Shown: positions 1 through 11,044 of the stretch, one piece after another
How the letters are laid out: the number at the start of each line of letters is the position of its first letter
Numbering within the stretch: position 1 is the stretch's first letter
Source: JABDIP01 sp965227455
GTDB lineage: Bacteria > Pseudomonadota > Alphaproteobacteria > DSM-16000 > Inquilinaceae
Reading direction: 5' to 3'
DNA length: 64,000 bases
Assembly: GCA_965227455.1 (NCBI GenBank)
Contig: OZ245752.1
Span: forward strand, 4,464,001 to 4,528,000
The notes under the pieces: generated by a model
Databases searched by the model: none
Told to the model about the DNA's origin: nothing
What the model saw: only the letters and a program-made list of their open reading frames with translations
Program-made: the position numbers and the translations under genes

Positions 1-1
1 G

Positions 2-613
2 GAGCCGATCAACGCGGTCACCAATGCGGCCTTCCTGATCGCCGCCTGGGCGGCCTGGCGGCTGCAATCCCGCTATCCGGACAACCCGGCTTCGGGGTTG
101 ACCCGGGTGCTGATTGTCGTCATCGCCATCGTCGGGTTCGGCAGCTTCGCCTTCCACACCGTCGGGACCGCCTGGGCCGGATGGCTCGACGTGATCCCGA
201 TCCTGGTCTTCATGCTGACCTATCTGTGGATGGTGCTGACCCGGGTGATCGGCTGGCCTCTATGGGTTTCGGTCCCGGCCATGCTGGCGTTCTTCGCGGC
301 GACCTTCTCTATCGAGGCCTTCCTTCCGGCCGGGTTCCTGTGGGGCGGGGCGTTCTACCTGCCCTCGATCGTCGTGCTGCTGGTCTTCGGCTGGGTGTTC
401 TTCCGGCGGGTCGGGCCCGAGGGCGGCCGGGCCTTCGCCATCGCGGTAGGCGTGTTCATCCTCTCCTATGCGTCCCGGACCGCCGACCCGGCCGTATGCA
501 CGGCCGCTCCGATCGGCAGCCATTTCATTTGGCATCTGCTGAACGCCGTGTTTCTCTATCTCTTGCTGCGTGTGACGATCGTCCACGGGTCGAAAATCAA
601 ATCAACGGCCTAA
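2..613 (+). CDS. Ceramidase-family integral membrane protein, 5' end outside the window
   Basis: The reading frame is open from the window edge, so the true start lies upstream; 203 residues are visible. The first residues read EPINAVTNAAFLIAA, a typical beginning of the conserved core of the alkaline ceramidase (CREST) family. Other family marks follow: a Ser/His segment in SFAFHTVGTAWAGWLD, and HFIWH near the C-terminus, whose two histidines with the aspartate would form the zinc site. Several hydrophobic segments indicate about six or seven membrane helices. The family hydrolyses amide bonds of ceramide-like lipids; the bacterial substrate is not known. A TTG at 98 could be mistaken for the start, but it lies downstream of conserved sequence. 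Confidence 0.8.
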   Translation, partial: EPINAVTNAAFLIAAWAAWRLQSRYPDNPASGLTRVLIVVIAIVGFGSFAFHTVGTAWAGWLDVIPILVFMLTYLWMVLTRVIGWPLWVSVPAMLAFFAATFSIEAFLPAGFLWGGAFYLPSIVVLLVFGWVFFRRVGPEGGRAFAIAVGVFILSYASRTADPAVCTAAPIGSHFIWHLLNAVFLYLLLRVTIVHGSKIKSTA

Positions 614-736
614 GGTGCGTTGTTCGCCCGCTATCGCAAGTTTGAACGTGACTGTCGGAATCATCGGCCGCCCCGCGTCTAGAGATCGGGAGCCGGCGAT
701 GTCCGGCCCGCCCGGCACCGATGAAAGGCGTGAGAG

Positions 737-1372
737 ATGAAGCTCTACCACCACGAAATCTCCTCCAACTCGCGCAAGGTCTGCGCGCTGGCCAAGCATC
801 TTGATCTGGATGTCGACTACGTCCTGGTCGACCTGACCAAGGGCGTGCACCGATCCCCGGAATTCCTCACCATCAACCCGAACGGCAAACTGCCGACCAT
901 GGTCGACGCCGGCCGCACGCTGTGGGAATCCAACGCCATCCTTTGCTATCTGGCCAAGAAGGCCGGATCGGACATGTGGCCGGCCGATGACGAGCAGAAG
1001 ATCGACGCGATCAAGTGGATGACCTGGGAACAGGCCCATTTCACCCGCCACGCCGGGACCCTGTTCTTCGAGAAGTTCATCAAGGGCGCGCTGGACATGG
1101 GCGAGCCCAACGCCGAGGCGGTGAAGGAGGCGACCAGCTTCCTGCACCAGTTCGCCGGCGTGCTGGATTCCCATCTGCAGGGCCGCGAATACTTGGTCGG
1201 CAAATCCCTCACGGTGGCCGATTTCGCCGTCGGCGTGGTGATCCCGCTCGCCGCCGACGCCAAGGAACCGCTGGACGGGTATGCCGGTATCGCCCAATGG
1301 TACGAACGGCTCAACGCCCTTCCGGCCTGGCGCGATCCCTGGCCCTCGGACAGTGTGAGCCTCGCCGCCTGA
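737..1372 (+). CDS. Glutathione S-transferase family protein
   Basis: A 211-residue cytosolic GST. The N-terminal thioredoxin-like domain (residues 1–80) begins MKLYHHEISSNSRKV, with the catalytic Ser region after strand 1, followed by NPNGKLPTM carrying the cis-proline and WESNAILCYLAKK that binds the glutamyl part of glutathione. The all-helical C-terminal domain includes YLVGKSLTVADFAVG, the usual GST N-capping box. It probably conjugates or reduces electrophiles with glutathione; the substrate cannot be predicted. It stands alone after the ceramidase gene, with a purine-rich ribosome site (GAAAGG) upstream. Confidence 0.9.
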   Translation: MKLYHHEISSNSRKVCALAKHLDLDVDYVLVDLTKGVHRSPEFLTINPNGKLPTMVDAGRTLWESNAILCYLAKKAGSDMWPADDEQKIDAIKWMTWEQAHFTRHAGTLFFEKFIKGALDMGEPNAEAVKEATSFLHQFAGVLDSHLQGREYLVGKSLTVADFAVGVVIPLAADAKEPLDGYAGIAQWYERLNALPAWRDPWPSDSVSLAA

Positions 1373-1420
1373 GGATCCTGGACCGCGGGCCGCTTATTGA
1401 AGCGGCCCGCGGCGCCCCGC

Positions 1421-1849
1421 TCAGCCCGGCACCGTGCGGACCGGCCGCCAAAGCGGCAGCACGAAGGCGAGCAGGAAGCCGAGATTGAGTGCCGCGTTCA
1501 GGGGCGCGCCGGCTACTGCCGAACCCAGGCTGTCGACAACGAACCAGGTTCCGACGCTGGTCAGGATGATGGTCCGCGCGAGGGCCGGCTCGCGCGGATA
1601 GAGTCGCGTCGCAACAAGCCACATCGCCGTGCCCCAGCCGACGGACAGGCCGCCGGTGATGGCGCAGAGCAGCCGCATGTCGGATCCGGCAAGGCGCTGG
1701 GCGCCGTCGACCGGCCAGAACACCAGATCGATCAGAAAGGCCGTCGGCCCGGCCGCGACGGGTATTGCCGCGAGCGCGATCAGAAACCCGAAGCCGATGA
1801 CGATCGCCGACGCGGCCTTGAGCCAGACCACGGTTCCCGGATTTGCCAT
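1421..1849 (-). CDS. Small integral membrane protein of unknown function
   Basis: 142 residues with about four predicted membrane helices: near residues 10–35, 60–80, 90–110 and 118–135. Short loops include FWPVDGAQRL and TRLYPREPALAR. I do not recognise the family. The start is supported by GGAG about eight bases upstream. It is convergent with the GST gene and 96 bp downstream of dodecin on the same strand. It resembles uncharacterised membrane proteins annotated only as hypothetical. Confidence 0.65.
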   Translation of the reverse strand: MANPGTVVWLKAASAIVIGFGFLIALAAIPVAAGPTAFLIDLVFWPVDGAQRLAGSDMRLLCAITGGLSVGWGTAMWLVATRLYPREPALARTIILTSVGTWFVVDSLGSAVAGAPLNAALNLGFLLAFVLPLWRPVRTVPG

Positions 1850-1945
1850 TGTCCACTCTCCTCGCCGTGTTGGGATGGCGGGAGAGTGCCGAGGGCGCTT
1901 AGGGCCGGCAATTACGCGTCGGGTAATCGCACCGCCCGCGTCGGA

Positions 1946-2158
1946 TCAGCCCTGCTCGAACTTGAACGACACCTTGACTTTGGCCCGATACGACTTCACC
2001 GAGCCGTTCTCGATCGTCATGTCCAGGTCGGACACCTCCGCGACGCGCAGGTCGCGCAGGCTCTGGCCGGCGCGGCCGACGGCGGCCGCAGCGGCCTTCT
2101 CCCAGGACTCGGTGCTGGTTCCGACCAGTTCGATGACCTTGTAGACACTCTCAGCCAT
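1946..2158 (-). CDS. Dodecin family flavin-binding protein
   Basis: At 70 residues it has the usual dodecin length. MAESVYKVIELVGTSTESWE and the C-terminal VKSYRAKVKVSFKFEQG match the beta-alpha-beta-beta fold of dodecins, hollow dodecamers that store flavins or related cofactors and quench their photochemistry. A strong GGAGG lies five bases before the ATG. It is a single-gene unit between two hypothetical genes. Confidence 0.88.
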   Translation of the reverse strand: MAESVYKVIELVGTSTESWEKAAAAAVGRAGQSLRDLRVAEVSDLDMTIENGSVKSYRAKVKVSFKFEQG

Positions 2159-2302
2159 GGCGTCCTCCGTGATGTCGCGCGTTGTGGAACGGCGTGCCCG
2201 GACGGGCAGGCCGTCAACGTATTAGACGCCTCGGCGCGGCGAAGCGCCACCGGGCTTGGACAGAATCGGCGAACCCGCCCGGCTGCGACCGTTGACTGCG
2301 TC

Positions 2303-2650
2303 CTAGGAGGTGAAGTCGCAGCGCCGCCAGGTCTCGGTCTTGGCCGCGTCGATCTGCACTTTGAGGCGGAGCTCGTTGTGGTTGATCAGCGTCATGTTTG
2401 TCGTCGCGCCGGCGTTGGGCTCTGACGCCGGAATGACATAGCTGAAATAGTGCCGCCGATAGTCGCCGCGCATCTGCGCGCCGCCCGGAGTGGTGATGGC
2501 CGGGCCCTCGATCGACAGGTGGCGTCCGTCCTCGGCGCACCAATGCCCGTCGATGGCGTCGGCGAGGGCCGGCACGGCAGGCAGCGTCAGCAGCAACGCA
2601 AGCAAGGCGCCCGGCGCCAGCTTCAGGAATTGAGGTGTCTTGGCGGACAT
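2303..2650 (-). CDS. Small secreted protein of unknown function
   Basis: 115 residues from the ATG at 2650, which has GGAGGG five bases upstream; a longer frame from 2674 is less likely. Residues 1–31 form a Sec signal peptide with cleavage after PALADA. The mature part has two cysteines (GHWCAEDGRH near the start, RRCDF near the end) that could form a disulfide, and is otherwise a short beta-rich domain. It resembles small periplasmic proteins seen in many alphaproteobacteria, but I cannot name a family. Confidence 0.6.
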   Translation of the reverse strand: MSAKTPQFLKLAPGALLALLLTLPAVPALADAIDGHWCAEDGRHLSIEGPAITTPGGAQMRGDYRRHYFSYVIPASEPNAGATTNMTLINHNELRLKVQIDAAKTETWRRCDFTS

Positions 2651-2721
2651 CGGGACCCTCCTGCGGAGCGGCATCCCGGCCAGGATAGCGGCCGGCTGTC
2701 AGGCCCGCCAGTTGGGGCGGT

Positions 2722-3144
2722 TCAATCCGTCGCCGGCGACTGGCCGCGCAGTTTCTTCAATTGGCCGCGATGCGCCTTGTCCGCCAATCGGCGCCTCTTC
2801 GCCGCGTTGGTCGGGCGCGTCGGCCGGCGCGGCGTGGGCGGCCGGGCGGCCTTCTGCAGCAGCTCCACCAGCCGGGCCACCGCATCGTCGCGATTGCGCT
2901 CCTGGGTGCGGAAGCGGTTGGCGGTTATCACCAGCACGCCGTCCTTGGTCAGCCGCCTGCCGGCCAGCCGCTCGGCCCGCGCCCGCACGTCGTCGGGCAG
3001 CGAGGGCGAGCCGCGCAGGTCGAAGCGCAGCTGCACCGCGGAGGAGACCTTGTTGACGTTCTGCCCACCCGGCCCCGCGGCCCGGATGAAGCTCTCTTCG
3101 ATCTCGCCGCGGTCGATGCGGATGGTGTTGGTGATCTCGATCAT
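2722..3144 (-). CDS. arfB: Alternative ribosome-rescue factor, peptidyl-tRNA hydrolase
   Basis: 140 residues from the ATG at 3144, where homology begins (MIEITNTIRI). AAGPGGQNVNKVSS holds the GGQ motif that hydrolyses peptidyl-tRNA, as in ArfB/YaeJ and mitochondrial ICT1. The C-terminal basic tail (RRPTRPTNAAKRRRLADK) inserts into the empty mRNA channel of stalled ribosomes in this family. It has only the catalytic domain and tail, so it is not RF1 or RF2. It probably frees ribosomes stalled on non-stop messages. Confidence 0.92.
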   Translation of the reverse strand: MIEITNTIRIDRGEIEESFIRAAGPGGQNVNKVSSAVQLRFDLRGSPSLPDDVRARAERLAGRRLTKDGVLVITANRFRTQERNRDDAVARLVELLQKAARPPTPRRPTRPTNAAKRRRLADKAHRGQLKKLRGQSPATD

Positions 3145-3300
3145 GCCGCTCTTTATGCGCCGCCTAGTTGCGGTCGTCACCCTAGCGACGATGGCTTGAC
3201 GCTTCGTTGCCGAAAGGCCCATGCGCCACAACCGGCGCGTATCCGGCACGGGGCTTCGGTCATCTTAGCGTGAGGTGCCGCGGCGGATGGCCTCCGCCAT

Positions 3301-3329
3301 TTGATCCGGGGGGAAAAACCCACTACATG
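3301..3329 (+). promoter_or_regulatory. Candidate promoter for acnA
   Basis: TTGATC at 3301–3306 is followed after 17 bases by TACATG at 3324–3329. Spacing is ideal for a housekeeping promoter but the -10 match is weak. It lies about 80 bp before the acnA start. The rest of the gap from 3145 to 3409 shows no gene. Confidence 0.25.
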
Positions 3330-3409
3330 AAGGGCGATTTTTCCCGCCCGTGCCACGGCATGCCGATTTCGCCGGAATTCGACCGGCGCGCCCTCAGGAG
3401 GACCCGACC

Positions 3410-6112
<2,703 letters not shown>

Positions 6113-6148
6113 AGGTCGGCCCTGGACTGAGGGTTTGGCGCTGGCTTA

Positions 6149-6246
6149 GCCGGCCTCACCCTTCGACAAGCTCAGGATGAGGGTTCATGTGGTAAGGGTT
6201 AGCCACCAGAACCCTCATCCTGGGCCCGTCGAAGGGTGAGGTCGGC
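6149..6246. repeat. Palindromic intergenic repeat, possible acnA terminator
   Basis: The arm at 6149–6185 contains CCTCACCCTTCGACAAGCTC; the arm at 6210–6246 is its near-complement (CATCC then GTCGAAGGGTGAGG), with a loop of about 24 bases. This TTCGACAAGCTCAGGATGAGG palindrome is a common dispersed REP-type element in alphaproteobacterial genomes. It may also act as a transcript-ending hairpin behind acnA. The rest of 6113–6414 shows no gene. Confidence 0.8.
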
Positions 6247-6414
6247 TACGCCAGGACTGCGAAACGCCGCAGCCCGCGGCCCCGACCGGCGCCACAATTT
6301 CACCTGCGCCGGCCTGCCGACGGCCTCAAATCCGCCCTTGTCGGTCGCTAGGGTTGCGGCATCCTGTCCCGTCGGCACCTCTCGCGGGCCGCACGCACAA
6401 CGCAAAGGGCGGAC

Positions 6415-6906
6415 ATGCGGCAGTTCCCCATCGCGGCCCTGACGGCCGTCCTGCTGTGGTCCGCGACCGCCATGGCGCAGAACGGCGATGCCGGCCCCAT
6501 GACCACCGATCGGCTCGACCGCCTGATTTCGGCCCTTGACGGGGTGGATAGCGAAATCGAGTCCCAGGACGGCTCGTGGCGGTTCGTCTATCGCGGCTTC
6601 CAGGTCTTCATCTTGACCGATATCTCGGCCGACCGCATGCGCATCATGGTGCCGGTGGCCGGCACCGACACCCTTCGCAAGGATCTGCTGCTCCGGCTGC
6701 TGCAGGCCAATTTCGACACCGCCATGGATGCGCGCTACGCCATCGCCCAAGAAACGCTGTGGAGCCTGTTCCTGCATGAGCTGTCGCCGCTGACCGACGA
6801 TCTGTTCCACTCCGGCTTTGTGCAGACCGTAACGCTGGCTGCCACATTCGGAACCGACTACAGTTCCGGCGCCTGGAGATTCGGCGGCGGCGACCGGGCG
6901 CAATAG
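6415..6906 (+). CDS. Secreted protein with a YbjN-like or secretion-chaperone-like fold
   Basis: 163 residues with an N-terminal signal peptide (MRQFPIAALTAVLLWSATAMA, cleaved before QNGD). The mature part has a beta-rich segment (WRFVYRGFQVFILTDI, then RMRIMVPVA) followed by helices (LLLRLLQANFDTAMDARYAI). That pattern resembles the YbjN/CesT-like fold, but the match is inferred by eye. It probably acts in the periplasm. The transglutaminase gene starts 40 bp downstream on the same strand. Confidence 0.6.
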   Translation: MRQFPIAALTAVLLWSATAMAQNGDAGPMTTDRLDRLISALDGVDSEIESQDGSWRFVYRGFQVFILTDISADRMRIMVPVAGTDTLRKDLLLRLLQANFDTAMDARYAIAQETLWSLFLHELSPLTDDLFHSGFVQTVTLAATFGTDYSSGAWRFGGGDRAQ

Positions 6907-6946
6907 CCGCCGGCCCACCGTCGTCATCCATTGCGGCCCCGACGTT

Positions 6947-7837
6947 ATGCAGCGCCTCACCGTCCAGCACGTCACCACCTACCGCTACGCCCAGCCAGTG
7001 CGATTCGGCGCCCACCGGCTGATGTTCCGGCCGCGCGACAGCCATGATTTGCGGCTGGTGTCGGCGGCGCTGACGATCAGCCCGTCGGCCAAGGTGCGCT
7101 GGCTGCACGACGTGTTCGGCAATTCGATCGCCATCGCCGAGTTCGAGGAGGCCGCCGACACCCTGTCCTTCGAAAGCGATATCGCGGTCGAGGTGTATGG
7201 GCTGGAGGGGCCGGACTTTCCGTTGGAGGAGTATGCCCGGACCTACCCGTTCGGCTATCCCAGCGAGGAGATCCCCGATCTCGGCCGTACCATCGAACGC
7301 CACCATCCCGACCCCGAACGCAAGGTCGATCTGTGGGCCCGGCAGTTCGTCGGCCAGGGCACCGGCGGCCAGTCCGGCGAGACCGGCACCGCCGATCTTC
7401 TGGCGGCGATGACCGCCGCCATTCATCAGCAATTCAGCTATCAGCGCCGCTATGCGATCGGCATCCAGGACCCGACCGAGACCCTGGCGCTGGGCAGCGG
7501 CAGCTGCCGCGATCTGGCGCTGCTGATGATGGAGGCGGCGCGCTCGCTCGGATTCGCCGCCCGATTCGTCAGCGGCTATCTCTACGACCCGGCCCTGGAC
7601 GGGGCCGAGAGCGGCATCGTCGGCGCCGGCGACACCCATGCCTGGGTGCAGGTCTACCTGCCCGGCGCCGGCTGGGTGGAGTTCGATCCCACGAACGGCA
7701 AGGTCGGCGGCAGCCACCTGATCCGGGTGGCTGTGGCCCGCGACCCGTCCCAGGCGGTGCCCTTGTCCGGCAGCTATTTCGGACCGCCGGATGCGTTCGT
7801 CGAAATGGCCGTGGACGTGCAGGTGCACGCTGATTAG
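6947..7837 (+). CDS. Transglutaminase-like cysteine protease-fold protein
   Basis: 296 residues. An N-terminal beta domain (residues 1–85, VQHVTTYRYAQPVRFGAHRL) is of the kind that precedes bacterial transglutaminase cores. The core shows the Cys–His–Asp triad: Cys187 in GSGSCRDLALL, His231 in GDTHAWVQV and Asp247 in EFDPTNG. There is no signal peptide, so it is probably cytoplasmic. Members often act as peptidases or amidases rather than crosslinkers. The substrate is unknown. Confidence 0.85.
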   Translation: MQRLTVQHVTTYRYAQPVRFGAHRLMFRPRDSHDLRLVSAALTISPSAKVRWLHDVFGNSIAIAEFEEAADTLSFESDIAVEVYGLEGPDFPLEEYARTYPFGYPSEEIPDLGRTIERHHPDPERKVDLWARQFVGQGTGGQSGETGTADLLAAMTAAIHQQFSYQRRYAIGIQDPTETLALGSGSCRDLALLMMEAARSLGFAARFVSGYLYDPALDGAESGIVGAGDTHAWVQVYLPGAGWVEFDPTNGKVGGSHLIRVAVARDPSQAVPLSGSYFGPPDAFVEMAVDVQVHAD

Positions 7838-7863
7838 CGCGATCTCCGATGTGGTCTTCGCAG

Positions 7864-8039
7864 GCCCCCTCACCCAGCTCCGGCTAGGCTCGGCCTGCGG
7901 CCTCGCCAACCCTCCGCACCCTCTCCCCAAGGAGTGGGGTAATCCGGGCAGCGGTGGGTTTCCCTCTCCTTGGGGAAAGGGATGTGCAGGCTTGGCGAGG
8001 TCGAAGACCGGGCCGTAGCCGAATCTGGGTGAGGGGGCT
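7864..8039. repeat. Long palindrome of the CCCTCACCC/CCCTCTCC family
   Basis: A roughly 175-bp inverted repeat. It opens with CCCCCTCACCCAGCTCCGGC and closes with its complement (GAATCTGGGTGAGGGGGC). Internal arms are CCCTCTCCCCAAGGAG and CTCCTTGGGGAAAGGG. It fills most of the gap between the transglutaminase and DUF1223 genes; 8040–8188 shows no gene. Related elements lie at 21144, 40990, 49331, 51189 and 62113. Confidence 0.85.
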
Positions 8040-8188
8040 ACGCTATCCTGACCATGACGTGCCCCGGCGACGGCTCGGTTCGATTTTCCCCGCCCTACCA
8101 GGGGGTTAACTTCGCCTTCACCCAGCTGTGAAACGCTGCGATACATTGTGAGTCGCCTATCGGCGGCCACCCCTTCATCCTGGCGTCC

Positions 8189-8929
8189 ATGAAAATACGT
8201 ACCGGTCTTATTGCCTTGGCGGCCATGCTGTTACCGTTCGCTGGTCCGGCCCGGGCGGAAATCGCGGTCGACTCGCCGACCGTCGTCGAACTGTTCACCA
8301 GCCAGGGATGCTCCTCCTGCCCACCGGCCGACCGGCTGCTGGAAGAGCTGACCGAACGGGACGACGTGCTCGCGCTGGGCTACCACGTCGATTATTGGGA
8401 CTATATCGGCTGGGCCGATCCCTTCGCGTCCCGGGAATCGACCATGCGCCAGCGGCTTTATGGCCGCGCCTTCGATCTGCGCTCGGTGTTCACGCCCCAG
8501 ATGGTGGTCGACGGCGCCGTCTCGGTGGTCGGCTCGCGCCGCCGCGAGGTGACCCGGGCAATCGAGGCCGCCCCGGCCAACCGTCCGCAGACCGTGGCCG
8601 TGTCGGTCGAGCAGCCGGACGCGAACCGCTTCATCGTGTCCCTGGGCGCCGCCGATTACGATGGCGAGCCGGCGGATATCATCCTGGTGCGGTACGACAA
8701 GGCGCATGTGACCGAGGTCGCCCGCGGCGAGAATCGCGGCCGGACCCTGACCGACGTCAATGTGGTGCGGCAGTTCGACGTGATCGGCCAGTGGCGCGGC
8801 GAATCGCTGACCCTCAGCGCCAGCATGCCGGTCAGCGACATTCCCGGGGGCTGCGCGGTGCTGGTGCAATTGCCCGACCACGGCCCGATCCTGGGCGCCG
8901 CCCGGATCATGGTGCAGCCGGGAACCTGA
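8189..8929 (+). CDS. DUF1223 periplasmic thioredoxin-like protein
   Basis: 246 residues. Residues 1–23 are a signal peptide ending GPARA. VVELFTSQGCSSCPPADRLL holds a CxxC redox motif (Cys41–Cys44) in a thioredoxin-like fold, and HVDYWDYIGWADPFAS is the family signature. DUF1223 proteins are common in alphaproteobacteria; their exact role is unsettled and a redox function in the envelope is inferred. A clear terminator follows. Confidence 0.88.
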   Translation: MKIRTGLIALAAMLLPFAGPARAEIAVDSPTVVELFTSQGCSSCPPADRLLEELTERDDVLALGYHVDYWDYIGWADPFASRESTMRQRLYGRAFDLRSVFTPQMVVDGAVSVVGSRRREVTRAIEAAPANRPQTVAVSVEQPDANRFIVSLGAADYDGEPADIILVRYDKAHVTEVARGENRGRTLTDVNVVRQFDVIGQWRGESLTLSASMPVSDIPGGCAVLVQLPDHGPILGAARIMVQPGT

Positions 8930-8968
8930 CCCGGGAGTGATTCCCTCGGTCGATCCCAGGATCGACAT

Positions 8969-9001
8969 TAGGCCGGCCTCAGCGCCGGCCTACTCTTTTT
9001 T
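8969..9001 (+). terminator. Rho-independent terminator after the DUF1223 gene
   Basis: The stem TAGGCCGGC (8969–8977) pairs with GCCGGCCTA (8984–8992) across a six-base loop, followed by CTCTTTTTT. Stem and U-tract orientation fit the plus-strand transcript. It lies in the short gap where this gene converges with htpG. Confidence 0.85.
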
Positions 9002-9036
9002 GGGGATCTGCAGGGGTTGGACGCTCTAGGCCTCGC

Positions 9037-10941
9037 CTAGCTATCCAGGCTGCGGGCCAACGCCGCCGACATGCGGCGGGAGAAGGCGGCCGCGTCCGGC
9101 ACCGGCTCGCCCTCGGCGATGCGCGCCTGGTCCAGCAGCAGGAAGGCCATGTCGGACAGGCGGTCGCCGCCGACGTTCTCGGCGCCGGCCACCTCCGCCA
9201 GGCGCATGATCAGCGGGTGGCCGGGATTGACCTCGAGGATCCGCTTGGCGGTGGTGTCGAGCTGCTTGTGCTTCATCAACAGCCGTTCCAGGTGCATGTC
9301 CATGTCGCCCTCGTCGGCGACCAGGCAGACCGGGCTGTCGGTCAGGCGCTCGGAACTGCGCACGTCCTTCACGTGATCGCCGAGAGCCGCCTTGAGGGCG
9401 CCGATCAGGGCGTCGGCGGCGGGCTCCGGACGGGTTGACTCGTCGCCCTTGTCGGATTCCCCTTCCGGCTTGATCTTCGCCAGGTCGGCGCCGCCGCGGG
9501 TCACCGATTTGAACGGCTTGTCCTTGTATTTGGCGATCGCCGGGATCCAGAACTCGTCGACCGGATCGGTCAGCAGCAGCACCTCGATGCCGCGAGCGCG
9601 AAAGCCCTCGAGCTGCGGCGAGGTCTTCACCGTCTCCAGATCGTCGCCAGTGATGGTGTAGACCGCCTCCTGGCCGTCCTTCATCCGCTCCAGATAGTCG
9701 GCCAGGCTGGTCCAGCCGGCACCGTCGTCATGGGTGGTGCGAAAGCGCAGCAGCGACAGCAGGGTGTCGCGGTTGTCGTAATCCTCATACGCGCCTTCCT
9801 TCAGAAGCGCGCCGAACTGGGCCCAGAAGGCGTTGTATTCCTCCGGTTCCTTGTCGGCACGCTTGCCGATTTCGGTCAGCACGCGCTTGGTCAGGCCCTG
9901 GCGGATCTTCGCCACCACCGGATTGTTCTGCAGCATCTCGCGGCTGACGTTGAGCGGCAGGTCCTCGCTGTCGACGATGCCGCGCAGGAAGCGCAGATAG
10001 GGCGGCAGCAGCCCCTCGGCCCGGTCCGAGACGAAGACCCGGCGGACATAGAGTTTCACCCGATGCTCGCGGTCCGGATGGAACAGGTCAAAGGGCGCCG
10101 TCGTGGGCACGAATAGCAGAGCCGTGTACTCGATCTTGCCCTCGGCCCGGTAATGCAGCCTGAGCCAGGGTTCATCGAAGGCGTGGGCGACGTGGTGGTA
10201 GAACTCCTTGTAATCGTCGTCGGAGATCTCGTTGCGCGGCCGGGTCCACAATGCTGAGGCCCGGTTCAGGGTCTCGTCCTCGGCCGCCTCGCCATTTTCC
10301 GCCGCACCGGCCAGGACGACCGGGATCGCGATATGGTCGGAATGGGTCTTCACCACCTGGCGCAGCCGGTCCGGCTCCAGGAATTCGTCCTGCCCCTCGG
10401 CCAGATGCAGGATCACCCGCGTGCCGCGCGCCACGCCGCCGGATTCCGCGATGGTGAATTCACCGCGCCCGTCCGACAGCCAGCGCCAGCCCTGCCCTTC
10501 GCCGGCCTTGCGGGTCAGCACCGCGACCTGGTCGGCGACCATGAAGGCGGAATAGAAGCCGACGCCGAACTGGCCGATCAGGGCCATATCGTCCTGGGCG
10601 TCGCCGCCCATGGAGTCCAGGAAGGCCGCAGTGCCCGATCGCGCGATGGTGCCGAGATTCTCCAGCAGGTCTTCCCGGTTCATGCCGATGCCGTTATCGG
10701 CAATGGTCAGGGTGCGGGCCTGCTTGTCGATGCTCAGCGTGATCCGGAAGCTGCCGCCATCGTCGCCGTCGGACAGCAGGTCGGGCTGGGTCAGCGCGGC
10801 GTAGCGCAGCTTGTCGCAGGCATCCGACGCGTTGGAGATCAGCTCGCGGAGGAAGACCTCCTTCTCGCTGTACAGGGACTTAGCCACGATATCCAGAAGC
10901 CGGCTGACTTCGGCCTGGAATTGCAGACGTTCCTCGCTCAT
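9037..10941 (-). CDS. htpG: Hsp90-family molecular chaperone HtpG
   Basis: 634 residues from the ATG at 10941; the frame extends further upstream but homology starts at MSEERLQFQAEVSRLL. The N-terminal GHKL ATPase shows FLRELISNASDACDKLR, DNGIGMNREDL and GQFGVGFYSAF. The middle domain follows, then the C-terminal dimerisation domain. It folds and protects client proteins in the cytoplasm, working with DnaK. A sigma-32-like promoter lies upstream, fitting the rpoH gene 10 kb away. Confidence 0.97.
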   Translation of the reverse strand: MSEERLQFQAEVSRLLDIVAKSLYSEKEVFLRELISNASDACDKLRYAALTQPDLLSDGDDGGSFRITLSIDKQARTLTIADNGIGMNREDLLENLGTIARSGTAAFLDSMGGDAQDDMALIGQFGVGFYSAFMVADQVAVLTRKAGEGQGWRWLSDGRGEFTIAESGGVARGTRVILHLAEGQDEFLEPDRLRQVVKTHSDHIAIPVVLAGAAENGEAAEDETLNRASALWTRPRNEISDDDYKEFYHHVAHAFDEPWLRLHYRAEGKIEYTALLFVPTTAPFDLFHPDREHRVKLYVRRVFVSDRAEGLLPPYLRFLRGIVDSEDLPLNVSREMLQNNPVVAKIRQGLTKRVLTEIGKRADKEPEEYNAFWAQFGALLKEGAYEDYDNRDTLLSLLRFRTTHDDGAGWTSLADYLERMKDGQEAVYTITGDDLETVKTSPQLEGFRARGIEVLLLTDPVDEFWIPAIAKYKDKPFKSVTRGGADLAKIKPEGESDKGDESTRPEPAADALIGALKAALGDHVKDVRSSERLTDSPVCLVADEGDMDMHLERLLMKHKQLDTTAKRILEVNPGHPLIMRLAEVAGAENVGGDRLSDMAFLLLDQARIAEGEPVPDAAAFSRRMSAALARSLDS

Positions 10942-10980
10942 CGCGGACCCGGTTCGCAGATTGTGCTGTGCTTTCCGCAG

Positions 10981-11010
10981 ATATGTGGGAGCCGCCGCGG
11001 CGGTGCAACC
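10981..11010 (-). promoter_or_regulatory. Candidate heat-shock (sigma-32) promoter of htpG
   Basis: On the minus strand GGTTGCA (11010–11004) is followed after 14 bases by CCCACATAT (10989–10981). This resembles the sigma-32 consensus CTTGAA–N13-17–CCCCATNT, with a good -10 and a weaker -35. Transcription would begin about 35 bases before the htpG ATG. Confidence 0.4.
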
Positions 11011-11044
11011 CCGTCGCGGCAAAACCCGTCCGACGCGACGTCGG

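Noticed and set aside
7791..8018. A 75-codon ORF after the transglutaminase gene
   Set aside because: Its sequence is mostly the palindromic repeat at 7864–8039 read in one frame.
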